Source of the DNA: Limisphaera sp026417315
Lineage (GTDB): Bacteria; Verrucomicrobiota; Verrucomicrobiia; Limisphaerales; Limisphaeraceae
Direction of reading: 5' to 3'
Length of the DNA: 64,000 nucleotides
Assembly: GCF_049537125.1 (NCBI RefSeq)
Contig: NZ_JBMVQY010000002.1
Location: 434,001-498,000 of the forward strand
Shown: one piece after another, positions 9,117-17,578 of the stretch
Layout: each line of letters starts with the position of its first letter
Position numbering within the stretch: the first letter of the stretch is position 1
Notes under the pieces: model-generated
Databases searched by the model: none
The model's input: only the letters and a program-made list of their open reading frames with translations
Told to the model about the DNA's origin: nothing
Translations under genes and position numbers: made by a program

Positions 9117-11106
9117 TTGGCGACAATGGTGGACCCAACACCCGCGGGCGCGTTGGGGGATCGCCGCCCTGGCCGTGGCTCTGCTGGGCTGGTGGCTGAT
9201 GCGGCCGGGATCGACCGGCGAGTCACAGGGCGCCACGTTTGCCGTCCGGCGCGGCCCCCTGGAGATCACGGTCCTGGAGTCCGGCAGCATCGAGGCCCTC
9301 GAATCACAGGAAATCAAATGCGAGGTGCGGGTTGGCTACCAGGGCACCAAAATCCTCCGCATCGTGGAAGAAGGCTACCTGGTCACCGAAGAGGACGTGC
9401 GCCAGGGCAAGGTGCTGGTGGAACTGGATGGTTCGGAAATTGAAAAGCAGCTTGTGCAACAGGAAATCCAGTTCCAGAACGCAGCCGCCAGCCTGGCCGA
9501 CGCCGAGCAGAACTATCAGATCCAGCTCAATCAAAACCTGACCGACCTCGCGGCAGCACAGCAGAAAGTGCGGTTTGCCCGCATGGACTTCGACAAGCTG
9601 CTGGGCGACCAGGTGGCCGAGGCCATCCTGCGCCAACTCGGCCTGGATCTCATCGTGGCCAGCGTCATGACCAACTCCCTGACCACCACGAGCCCGGGCG
9701 GTGTCCCGGAATCGTCCACTGCTGCACTCGCCCCGAAACTGCACGCGCCTACCCGGGACGGCGCAGGTGCCGCCCCCCGCCTCCAGGGATCCTCGAGCCC
9801 GGGGGACACGGTCGAGGGGGCAGACGGACAGTCCCTGCCCGTCCTGGCGCAGTTGCCGGAGCCCGTGGAAATCTCATCCTCGGGTCAGGTGCCGAGAGCT
9901 GGATTGCTGCCTTTCAACGGCGTCTCGCCCCTGCCCACCGAAGCCAGTCTTCGTCTGCCCTCTCCGCACGAGGTGGACTTTTCCCGCTACGCCAGTCTGG
10001 ATGCCTTGGGCGATGGAGAGGCCAAACAACGACTGCGCAAGCTCGAAGACGACCTCCAGGTGGCGCAGAAGGAGCTCGGCCAGGCCACGGTGACGCTGGA
10101 AGGCACCCGGCGGCTCTTCGAAAAAGGCTTCGTCACCCGCAACGATCTGCAGCGCGATGAGATTGCCTACGAAAACGCCCGACTCAAGGTCCAGACCGCC
10201 GAAACCGCTCGTGCCTTGTACTTGAAATACGAGTTTGCTCGAACCGCCGAGGAAACCCTCTCCAAGTATCTCGATGCCATTCGGGAGCTGGACAAGACCC
10301 GCCGTCAGGCCCTTTCCCGGCTGGCCCAGGCCGAGGCGCGCCTCCGCTCGGCGCAGGCCCAATACGAGGTCCAACGCCGACAGCGTGAGGATCTCCGGGA
10401 CCAACTGACCAAATGCGTCATTCGCGCCCAGAAACCCGGCCTGGTCGTGTATGGCAGTGGACGCGACGATTACATCTACCGCGATGAAGACGCCATTCGG
10501 GAAGGGGCCACCGTCCGCGAGCGCCAGACCATCATCACCATTCCGGACATGACGCGCATGGCCGTCACCGTTCGCATCCATGAAAGCCACATCAAAAAAA
10601 TCCGCAGGGGTCAGAAAGCCCGCATCACGGTGGACGCCTTTCCGGACCTCGTGCTCACCGGTGAGGTCACCCGGGTGGCCGTGCTGCCGGACTCCCAGAA
10701 CCGATGGATCAACCCGGACATGAAGGTTTACCGAACGACCGTGACCATTGACGGTGTTCACGAGTGGCTGAAGCCGGGCATGAGTGCCAAAGTGGAGATT
10801 CTGGTCAACCGGTTGGAAGACGCGGTGTACGTGCCGGTCCAGTGCGTCGTGCCGGCCGAACGGGGGCACGTCTGCTACGTGGCCCGCGGCCGCCGCGTGG
10901 AACGCAGACCGGTGCAAATCGGCGAGTTCAACGACGAGTTCATCCAGATTCGCGAGGGCCTGCGCGAAGGCGAACTGGTCCTCCTGCGGCCCCCGGTGTC
11001 CCTGGAGAGCCCGGGGGGCCGGCCGGAGGAGGAGGGAGAAGCCTCCCCGGCACCGGCCCGGGCGGCGCAACTGCCCGGCCCACCAAGCCCGCCCCGGCGA
11101 AGCTGA
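9100..11106 (+). CDS. HlyD/MacA-type periplasmic adaptor with long insert
   Basis: Membrane-fusion protein that should bridge the inner-membrane ABC transporter and the TolC-like channel. It has one N-terminal membrane anchor (about residues 19-34, IAALAVALLGWWLM), a lipoyl/barrel-sandwich part (FAVRRGPLEITVLESG onward), long coiled coil (about 112-170 and 305-440), then beta-barrel and membrane-proximal domains (VTVRIHESHIKKIRRG; YRTTVTIDG). About 110 residues (190-300), rich in Pro/Ser/Gly, interrupt the coiled coil and look disordered. That is unusual for the family. The length of 668 residues is well above the usual 350-450 for this reason. Start ATG9100 follows AGGAGG at 9088-9093. The ATPase gene starts 7 bases downstream. 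Confidence 0.87.
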   Translation: MSRLLDWRQWWTQHPRARWGIAALAVALLGWWLMRPGSTGESQGATFAVRRGPLEITVLESGSIEALESQEIKCEVRVGYQGTKILRIVEEGYLVTEEDVRQGKVLVELDGSEIEKQLVQQEIQFQNAAASLADAEQNYQIQLNQNLTDLAAAQQKVRFARMDFDKLLGDQVAEAILRQLGLDLIVASVMTNSLTTTSPGGVPESSTAALAPKLHAPTRDGAGAAPRLQGSSSPGDTVEGADGQSLPVLAQLPEPVEISSSGQVPRAGLLPFNGVSPLPTEASLRLPSPHEVDFSRYASLDALGDGEAKQRLRKLEDDLQVAQKELGQATVTLEGTRRLFEKGFVTRNDLQRDEIAYENARLKVQTAETARALYLKYEFARTAEETLSKYLDAIRELDKTRRQALSRLAQAEARLRSAQAQYEVQRRQREDLRDQLTKCVIRAQKPGLVVYGSGRDDYIYRDEDAIREGATVRERQTIITIPDMTRMAVTVRIHESHIKKIRRGQKARITVDAFPDLVLTGEVTRVAVLPDSQNRWINPDMKVYRTTVTIDGVHEWLKPGMSAKVEILVNRLEDAVYVPVQCVVPAERGHVCYVARGRRVERRPVQIGEFNDEFIQIREGLREGELVLLRPPVSLESPGGRPEEEGEASPAPARAAQLPGPPSPPRRS

Positions 11107-11113
11107 CCTTTCC

Positions 11114-11827
11114 ATGTCCCCGCCCATTGTTCAGCTGGAGCAGGTACGCAAGCACTACGAAATGGGCCCGGTGGTGGTGGAGGCCCTGCGCGGGGTCTCC
11201 TTCGTGATCCAGCCGGGAGAGTATGTCAGCATCATGGGCCCTTCCGGTTGCGGCAAATCGACCTTGCTGAACGTGCTCGGTTGCCTCGATCGCCCCACCT
11301 CGGGCCGTTACTGGCTGGGGGGTCAGGACGTGTCCGCCCTGGACGATGACGCCCTGTCGGCCATCCGCGGTTCGCGTTTGGGCTTTGTCTTCCAGTCGTA
11401 CAACCTCATCCCGCAACTCACCGTCCTCGAAAACATCGAAGTACCCCTCTTCTACCAGGGCTGGCCGGAGGATCGCAGCCGGGAACGGGCCCGCCAGATG
11501 GCGGAGCGGGTGGGCCTGGGCCACCGACTGCACCACCGGCCCTACGAATTGTCGGGTGGGCAACAACAACGCGTGGCCATCGCCCGGGCCCTGGTCAACG
11601 ATCCGCTGTTGATCCTGGCCGATGAACCCACGGGCAACCTCGATTCTGCCTCGGGTCGGGAAATCCTCGAGCTTTTCGATGAGCTCCATGCCCAGGGCAA
11701 AACCCTGATTTTGGTCACACACGACCCCGGAGTGGCCGATCGGGCCCAGCGCACTCTGCGGATGCGCGACGGGTTGGTGGAAAGTGACGTCCGTAAAACC
11801 GCTCCGGTGACAGTTCCGACCGCATGA
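11114..11827 (+). CDS. MacB/LolD-type ABC transporter ATP-binding protein
   Basis: Cytosolic ATPase of the exporter, 237 residues, normal for the MacB/LolD class. Walker A GPSGCGKST is at 42-50, a Q-loop lies in FVFQSYNLIPQLTVLEN, the signature LSGGQQQRVAIARAL is at 146-160, Walker B LLILADEPTGNLDS at 165-178, and the switch His is in LVTHDP. The class drives FtsX-type permeases that move lipoproteins, peptides or macrolide-like compounds by mechanotransmission. It sits between the adaptor and the permease on the same strand. The start is ATG11114, 7 bases after the adaptor stop. Confidence 0.95.
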   Translation: MSPPIVQLEQVRKHYEMGPVVVEALRGVSFVIQPGEYVSIMGPSGCGKSTLLNVLGCLDRPTSGRYWLGGQDVSALDDDALSAIRGSRLGFVFQSYNLIPQLTVLENIEVPLFYQGWPEDRSRERARQMAERVGLGHRLHHRPYELSGGQQQRVAIARALVNDPLLILADEPTGNLDSASGREILELFDELHAQGKTLILVTHDPGVADRAQRTLRMRDGLVESDVRKTAPVTVPTA

Positions 11828-11947
11828 GCCCGCCGTGGTTCATCTGGCGTCCGTGGTTGTTCACCGGGCTTCCCACCCGGGGAGAGGCCCCGCGCCTGCT
11901 GGCGCGGCTCCGAGGTTGCGGTTGGACGCGATCGCCCGGAACCCGGC

Positions 11948-13315
11948 ATGCTCTTCGGAGGACTGAGCCTGGTGAACACTGACACGATCCAGTCCGGCTT
12001 CTCGCATCCCGCGGTCTGGAGCCGGTTCCGGCGGACGCTGCGGCTGGGGATTCGCAGTCTGTGGCTGCATCGGTTGCGGTCTCTGCTGACCGTGCTGGGG
12101 ATTGTCTTTGGCGTTTGTTCGGTGATCGCCATGCTGGCCATCGGGGAGGGCGCTAGTTACGAGGCGCAGGAACAGATCAAAAACCTCGGCAGTCAGAACA
12201 TCATCCTGCGCAGCGTCAAGCCGCCCGAGGATCAAAAACTGACGGACCAGGCCACGCGGAGTTTCGTACTGCAGTATGGTCTGACCTACACCGACCTGCG
12301 GCGCATCCGCGCCACGATTCCCGGTGTCACCATCGTCGTACCGGCCCGGACCATTCGCGAATACGCATGGAGCCGGACCCGTCGGGTGGACTGCGAAGTC
12401 GTGGGCACGGTGCCGTGGTACCCGGAAATGCGCAATCATCAGGTCGCGCAGGGGCGCTTCTTCAACGATTGGGACATGGAGACACGGGCCAGTGTCTGCG
12501 TCCTGGGGTCCGAACTGGTGCCGCTGTTGTTCCCCTTGGAATCACCGTTGGGTCGGGAACTGCGCGTCGGCGGGCACTACTACCGGGTCATCGGAGTCAT
12601 GAGCCCGCGTCCGATTGCCGCGGAGGAGGAATCGGATATGCAACCCTCAAACCCCGGCCAGGCCGGCCGCGCCGGCATCCCCCGGCTCTACATCCCCCTG
12701 GAGACCGCGCGCATCCGCTACGGGGAAACGCTGATCCGGCGGCGGGCCGGCAGCATTGAGAGGGAGCGCGTGGCCCTGCACGAGGTGATCGTCAAGGTGC
12801 ATCGGCAGGAAGACGTGATGCCCGTGGCAGAAGCCATCCGGCGTGTCCTGGAGCACGGACACGGCAAGCGCGATTATGAAATCATCATCCCGCTCGAACT
12901 GCTCAAGCGGGCCGAACGAACCAAACAGATCTTTAACATCGTGCTCGGGTCGATTGCCGCCATCTCCCTGCTGGTCGGCGGCATCGGAATCATGAACATC
13001 ATGTTGGCCAGCGTCACCGAACGCACCCGGGAAATCGGGATTCGCCGTGCCCTGGGGGCGCGGCGCCGTGACATTGTGCTGCAGTTTCTGGTGGAGACAG
13101 TGCTGCTCAGCGCCTCCGGGGGCCTCCTCGGCGTGTTGTTGGGAGCCGCCATTCCCTTCGTGGTGACGTGGACGGCGGGCATGAAAACATTGATTACCTG
13201 GTGGTCACCCGTCCTGGCCTTTACCATCTCGGCCCTGGTGGGCGTCGTGTTCGGCCTTTATCCGGCCCTGCGCGCCGCGCGCATGGACCCGGTCGAGGCG
13301 CTTCGACACGAATGA
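11948..13315 (+). CDS. MacB-like FtsX-family ABC permease
   Basis: Membrane subunit of the exporter. Topology is typical of MacB: a cytosolic N-terminal helix (RTLRLGIRSLWLHRLRS), TM1 (about 44-63, LLTVLGIVFGVCSVIAML) ending in AIGEGAS, a large periplasmic domain of about 255 residues, then three C-terminal membrane segments. The FtsX motif RTREIGIRRALGARRRDIV lies between TM2 and TM3. ATG11948 gives 455 residues; GTG11972, 10 bases after GGAGG at 11957-11961, is an equally reasonable start. Together with the three upstream genes it forms a complete MacAB-TolC-type system with the ATPase and permease encoded separately. A 120-base gap separates it from the ATPase. Confidence 0.92.
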   Translation: MLFGGLSLVNTDTIQSGFSHPAVWSRFRRTLRLGIRSLWLHRLRSLLTVLGIVFGVCSVIAMLAIGEGASYEAQEQIKNLGSQNIILRSVKPPEDQKLTDQATRSFVLQYGLTYTDLRRIRATIPGVTIVVPARTIREYAWSRTRRVDCEVVGTVPWYPEMRNHQVAQGRFFNDWDMETRASVCVLGSELVPLLFPLESPLGRELRVGGHYYRVIGVMSPRPIAAEEESDMQPSNPGQAGRAGIPRLYIPLETARIRYGETLIRRRAGSIERERVALHEVIVKVHRQEDVMPVAEAIRRVLEHGHGKRDYEIIIPLELLKRAERTKQIFNIVLGSIAAISLLVGGIGIMNIMLASVTERTREIGIRRALGARRRDIVLQFLVETVLLSASGGLLGVLLGAAIPFVVTWTAGMKTLITWWSPVLAFTISALVGVVFGLYPALRAARMDPVEALRHE

Positions 13316-13474
13316 ACGGCTCGGGGGTTGCCGCGTGAACCCCGCCAGCGCGCCGAGGCGGCCGGGCCGTCCGGGGCTCCAGACCACGAGGGGCCGGATT
13401 CGGAGTGCGCCTCCGTGGCCTTGCGCGATGGAAGCAGGAATCCGAGCTTTCTCACTCCACGGTCTGTCCCGATC

Positions 13475-14845
13475 TCAGGCCTTCTCTGGTCGGAATGGCA
13501 GAGCCAGCTTTCCGGTCGGGATCAGGTCCGCCTCATCTGGGCCATGCTGAATCTTCTCGTTGAGCAGGTAGAGGAACACGGCGAAGAGCAGCAGGTAGAT
13601 GAACGTGAACAAGAGTAGCGACGCCAGCACCACGTCGGCTTTGAGATGGGGTGACACGCCTTCCGCCGTGCGCATCAACCCGTACACGATCCATGGCTGA
13701 CGCCCGGTTTCCGCGGCAAACCAGCCGGCCTGATTGGCAATTTGCGGTCCGAGCACGGAGAACACCAACACCCACAACAGCCACCGGTGATTTTCCAGCG
13801 TGCCACGAACAGCGTGATAGCACCCCACCAGGGCAATCCCAATCAAGGCAAAACCAACCGCCACCATCAGGTGGTAAAACTGGAACGAGCGGTTCACCGG
13901 GGGCCAGTCCTCGCGGGGAAATTCCTTCAAGCCGGTCACCGGTTGGTTCACATCGCCGTGTATCAGCCAGCTCAGCAAACCCGGGATGGCCAGCCCGTAC
14001 ACCTTCTCCTCCTTTTCGTTGACCCACCCGAACAGATACAAGGGCGCGCGCGCGCTGGTCTCGAAGTGCCCCTCGAACGCGGCCAGTTTGGCCGGCTGAT
14101 TCCTCGCCACGCCGACCGCGCTGATGTGGCCCGTGACCAGTTGCAACAACGACGCGACCAGGCCAAAAGCCAATCCATACTTCAGACATTGCCGGGCAAA
14201 GTCGCGGTGCCGCCCCTTGAGCAGATACCACGCTCCCACGCTGACCACCAGGAACGCGCCAGCCTGCCAGCACCCGCAAATCACGTGCGACAGCCGGTGC
14301 ATCGCAGAGGGATTGAACACCATCGCCCAAAAATCCGTGATCTCCGCCCGCGGCCCCAGGGGCGTCTCGACGATGTGATACCCCGCCGGTGTTTGCATCC
14401 ACGAATTGGCCACCACGATCCAAATGGCGCTGAAGTGGGCCCCCAGACAGACCATGCACGTGGCCAGGAAATGCGTGCCCCGCCTGACCTTGTCCCAGCC
14501 GAACAACAGGACCGCCAGGAAACCCGACTCCAGGAAAAAGGCGAAAATCCCTTCCGCCGCCAGCGCGCTCCCAAACACATCCCCCACAAACCGGGAATAA
14601 TTGGCCCAATTGGTGCCGAATTCGAACTCCAGGACGATGCCCGTGGCCACCCCGATGGCGAAGGTCAGCGCGAACACGCGGGTCCAGAAACGCGCCAGTT
14701 GGTGGAAGAGCGGGTTGTTGGTTCGGAGCCAGAGCGACTCGAAAATCACCAGCATCACACCCAGACCAATGCTCAGGGGCGGATACAGGTAGTGAAACGC
14801 GGCCGTAACCGCGAACTGCACCCGTGATAAGGTAACGACGTCCAT
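13475..14845 (-). CDS. cydA: Cytochrome bd ubiquinol oxidase subunit I
   Basis: Haem-bearing subunit of a bd-type quinol oxidase, an inner-membrane respiratory enzyme reducing O2 to water. Recognisable CydA elements in 456 residues: FHYLYPPLSIGLG with the haem b595 ligand (His18), EFGTNW, Glu98 and Glu106 in AAEGIFAFFLES, AMHRLSH, the haem b558 ligand Met328 in FYHLMVAVG, and GRQPWIVYGLMRTAEGVSP. The Q-loop is short, as in the Q-loop-S group. The start ATG14845 gives the canonical MDVVTLSRVQFA; the frame runs further upstream without similarity. cydB normally follows immediately, but only 159 bases separate the end of cydA from a convergent gene, so the partner must be elsewhere or absent. 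Confidence 0.93.
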   Translation of the reverse strand: MDVVTLSRVQFAVTAAFHYLYPPLSIGLGVMLVIFESLWLRTNNPLFHQLARFWTRVFALTFAIGVATGIVLEFEFGTNWANYSRFVGDVFGSALAAEGIFAFFLESGFLAVLLFGWDKVRRGTHFLATCMVCLGAHFSAIWIVVANSWMQTPAGYHIVETPLGPRAEITDFWAMVFNPSAMHRLSHVICGCWQAGAFLVVSVGAWYLLKGRHRDFARQCLKYGLAFGLVASLLQLVTGHISAVGVARNQPAKLAAFEGHFETSARAPLYLFGWVNEKEEKVYGLAIPGLLSWLIHGDVNQPVTGLKEFPREDWPPVNRSFQFYHLMVAVGFALIGIALVGCYHAVRGTLENHRWLLWVLVFSVLGPQIANQAGWFAAETGRQPWIVYGLMRTAEGVSPHLKADVVLASLLLFTFIYLLLFAVFLYLLNEKIQHGPDEADLIPTGKLALPFRPEKA

Positions 14846-14934
14846 AACGGTGCACAAATTGCCCGAGGCTGATGTTTCGCGCAACCCGGCTCCGGCGCAT
14901 CGACAGGCCCGGCCGACCCTCGCTACCATCGCGC

Positions 14935-15858
14935 ATGCTTTTGGGAGCCCATTGCTCGACGGCCGGCGGGCTGGTCACAGCTCTGGACCGTGCCCGGCGC
15001 ATCGGTGCCGACAGCTGCCAGCTGTTCGTGAAAAACAACATGCAGTGGCTGGCCCGGCCCCTGAAGGAGGAAGAGGCGGCGAACTTTCGCGCCGCGGCGA
15101 GGGCCTCGGGGCTGGCCTGGATCTTCGCCCACGCCGGCTACCTGATCAACTTGGCGGCGCCGGACTCGGCCAATCGGCAGAAATCCATCCGCTCCCTGAT
15201 TCAGGAGCTGGAACGGACAGCGGCGTTGGGATTGCCCTTCCTCGTGCTCCACCCCGGTGCCCATTTGGGGGCCGGCGAAGAAGCGGGGTTGCGACAGGTC
15301 GTGCGCGCCCTGGACGAGGCCTTCGAGGCCACGAAAACGGCGAAGGTCCGAGTGGCCCTCGAGAATACCGCCGGTCAGGGGACCTGTTTGGGAGCCGAGC
15401 TGTGGCACTGGGCCTGGGTGTACGACCGCGTGCGGGATCCGAAGCGACTGGCCATCTGCGTGGACACGGCGCATCTGCTGGCGGCCGGCCACGACATCCG
15501 GTCGCCTGCAGGCTGGGACCGGGTGATGGCCGAAGTGGATCGCACGGTTGGACTGGACCAGATCGTGGCCTTTCACCTGAATGACTCGAAGGCCCCGTTG
15601 GGATCGCGCGTGGACCGGCACGAACACATCGGACGCGGCCATGTGGGGCTGGATGGCTTCCGGCACATTGTGAACGACCCGCGTTTCGAGCGGCATCCTG
15701 CCTGCTTGGAGACGCCGAAATCCGAGGATCTACACGAGGACGTGGAGAACCTGGCCGTGCTCCGATCCCTTTGTCGGGGACCCGGGAAACCACCGCTAAC
15801 CAGCAGCGCGGGTGTGCGTCAAGTCCGGCCGCGGCCACAGGCCGGGTCTCGAAAATAA
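14935..15858 (+). CDS. nfo: Endonuclease IV (AP endonuclease)
   Basis: Zinc-dependent apurinic/apyrimidinic endonuclease of base-excision repair, an eight-stranded TIM barrel. The 307 residues show the opening strand MLLGAHCSTAGGL and metal ligands spread through the fold: His in FAHAGYLIN, His in LVLHPGAH, Glu in ALENTAGQG, Asp-His in CVDTAHLLAAGHD, His in AFHLNDSK, the Asp-x-His of RVDRHEHIGRGH and Glu in LETPKSED. ATG14935 is the start that gives the canonical N-terminus; an upstream in-frame ATG at 14872 adds unrelated residues. It is divergent from cydA with 89 bases between starts. The C-terminal tail after about residue 280 is poorly conserved and basic. Confidence 0.94.
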   Translation: MLLGAHCSTAGGLVTALDRARRIGADSCQLFVKNNMQWLARPLKEEEAANFRAAARASGLAWIFAHAGYLINLAAPDSANRQKSIRSLIQELERTAALGLPFLVLHPGAHLGAGEEAGLRQVVRALDEAFEATKTAKVRVALENTAGQGTCLGAELWHWAWVYDRVRDPKRLAICVDTAHLLAAGHDIRSPAGWDRVMAEVDRTVGLDQIVAFHLNDSKAPLGSRVDRHEHIGRGHVGLDGFRHIVNDPRFERHPACLETPKSEDLHEDVENLAVLRSLCRGPGKPPLTSSAGVRQVRPRPQAGSRK

Positions 15859-15861
15859 AAC

Positions 15862-15955
15862 TGGCGGAGAGAGGGGGATTCGAACCCCCGATACGGGTTT
15901 AAGCCCGTATAACGGTTTAGCAAACCGTCGCCTTCAGCCACTCGGCCATCTCTCC
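15862..15955 (-). tRNA. tRNA-Ser (anticodon GCT)
   Basis: Read on the minus strand the sequence folds as a class II tRNA. The acceptor stem is GGAGAGA/TCTCTCC, with discriminator G and an encoded CCA (complement of 15862-15864). The D arm carries GGCCGAGTGGCTGAAGGC. The anticodon loop TTGCTAA gives GCT, the long variable arm is a clear hairpin (ATACGGG/CCCGTAT), and the T arm contains GGTTCGAATCC. The long variable arm and anticodon agree on serine, AGC/AGU codons. Confidence 0.96.
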
Positions 15956-16457
15956 GTCCTGTGCGGGCCGCTGCGGAACCGGCGTTCCAAATCTTTTGCA
16001 GCACAAGAGGAGGCTGCACTGTGGCAAGCCGTCCCCAGCCAACCGCGTTTCACCATACCCGCCCGCGCCACCCGGAGCAAGGCCAAACTCCGAGGGCGCG
16101 GGAGGGGAGCGCAGGACAGTCGTTGAGCACCCACGGCGGGCGAGGAAAGAAACCGTAAACCTACCCAGCTGAAGGGGCAAAGGCGGGGCGGGCCAGGGCG
16201 ATCCGCAACCCGGAGTGGCGCAAAATCGAGTTTCCAATGGCCATTATTGTTCCGGCCCAGCGCACCTGGTCCAACCCGCGCCCGGCTTGCCACCTCCAAA
16301 CCCATGAGGGGAGGCCAGGATCGCTTGCCAAATCCGCTCTTGACACGACCAAGAACTCAACGCTCCGCACGATTCCGCAATCCGCTCAAAACGGAACGGC
16401 ACTGTCGGTCTCGCATGGATTGGACGGCCGCGATCCCGCCGCATCCGTAGCGGTGAT

Positions 16458-16945
16458 TTCCAACCTGGCGGGCTGCAGCCTCCCCGTCCGCAGACTCGTA
16501 TCCGCCGACATCGTCGGCGGATCGGATCAGGATTGTTTTTTCTTCTGCGTGTTCTGTGTGCTCTGTGGGCTTTTTCTTTCTGTGTGCTCTGTGGGCTCTG
16601 CGCCTCGTAGCCGCCGCCTTGAGGCGGCGGACGCCAACCAGATTCTTCTCTTCAGCCCACAGATCACGCAGATCACTCAGAGGGCCTTTTGGATGGCCCA
16701 TGGAGCACGCACATGGGCAATGGCGGTGGGCTGGCATCGACCAACCCGCTGCCTCCGCAGTGGAGGTTTCCAACCTGCCGGACCGCGGCCTTCCCGTCCA
16801 CAGACTCGGAGCCGCCGACATCCATCGGCAGACCCTGCCAGCATTGTTTTTTTTCTTCTGCGTGATCTGTGTGTTCTGTGGGCCTTTTCTCTTGGCGTGC
16901 TCTGTGGGCCGAGTCTCCTAGCCGCCGACCTTCGGCGCCTCGCGG
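16458..16945. repeat. Two direct copies of a composite hairpin/CTGTGGGC repeat
   Basis: The segments 16458-16630 and 16768-16945 share the same order of parts. Each begins TTCCAACCTG, has a run ending CAGACTCG, then a palindrome (perfect 9-bp stem 16501-16521 in copy 1, degenerate in copy 2), a T-tract, a pyrimidine/GT series built from CTGTGTGCTCTGTGGGC-like words, and a second GC hairpin (16611-16630 in copy 1). Between them, around 16650-16690, the complement of the CTGTGGGC series appears once. No protein is encoded. The same composite recurs inverted near 27.2-27.5 kb, beyond the RHS island. The stretch 15956-16457 shows nothing else recognisable. Confidence 0.75.
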
Positions 16946-17483
16946 TCACTTCACAATCTCCAGAATCGCCTTGAACGCCGGCGCCTCCGCAGTCTGCAAC
17001 AACTCGAACAGCGCCATCTCCACGCAGGTCCATCCCACCCCCGGTTGCTGCAGCTTGGCCAGCGCAAGTGCCTTGTGCTCCGGATTGCGAGAGGAGACCG
17101 CATCCGCAACCACTTCCACCTCGTACCCCGCAGCCGCGAGTGCTCGCGCCGTCTGATAGACGCACACGTGCGCTTCGATTCCGGCCATCAACACCTGGGG
17201 CCGAGCTCCCGCCTCGAGCACGCGCTGAAAGCCGCCGTCCGCACAACAATTGAAGGTCATCTTCGTCACCGGAGTCTGGTCGGTCAGTAACTCGCAACTC
17301 CGCCACCGTGGGGCCCAGTCGTGCCGGGTTTTGCTCGGCCCACACCACGGGCAGGCCCAGCACCTTGGCACCGCGCACCAGACGCTGCAGCTGTTGAACC
17401 AGCCTCTCGCGCTCGTGCATGACCCGGGCCAGCCGTTCCTGCACCTCTCCCCGAACCACAAAGGTCTGCTCGAGGTTCAACAT
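16946..17483 (-). pseudogene. Isochorismatase-family hydrolase, frameshifted
   Basis: The N-terminal half reads MLNLEQTFVVRGEVQERLARV followed by LQRLVRGAKVLGLPVVWAEQNP and TVAELR. The C-terminal half, in the next frame, reads LLTDQTPVTKMTFNCCADGGF, then VLMAGIEAHVCVYQTARALAA, GYEVEVVADAVSSR and ends at 16946. Joined, they make one cysteine-hydrolase of about 180 residues, with the family cis-peptide region and catalytic Cys in GIEAHVCVYQTA. The break is near 17285. The catalytic Asp normally found in the first strand (VxDVQ) is replaced by GEVQ with an inserted residue, a second sign of decay. The gene borders the RHS island and is most likely inactive. Confidence 0.85.
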
Positions 17484-17578
17484 GCCACGAATCAGGGTGC
17501 CCTCTCGGAGCGCCAGTGAAAGGCAGATTGTCCGGGCGCTGATCGAACCCTTGCGATGTTTGCGCACGGGTCACGGCG

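Noticed and set aside
13316..13474. Possible cydB or cydX downstream of cydA
   Set aside because: Only 159 bases to the convergent permease gene and no hydrophobic small frame on the minus strand.
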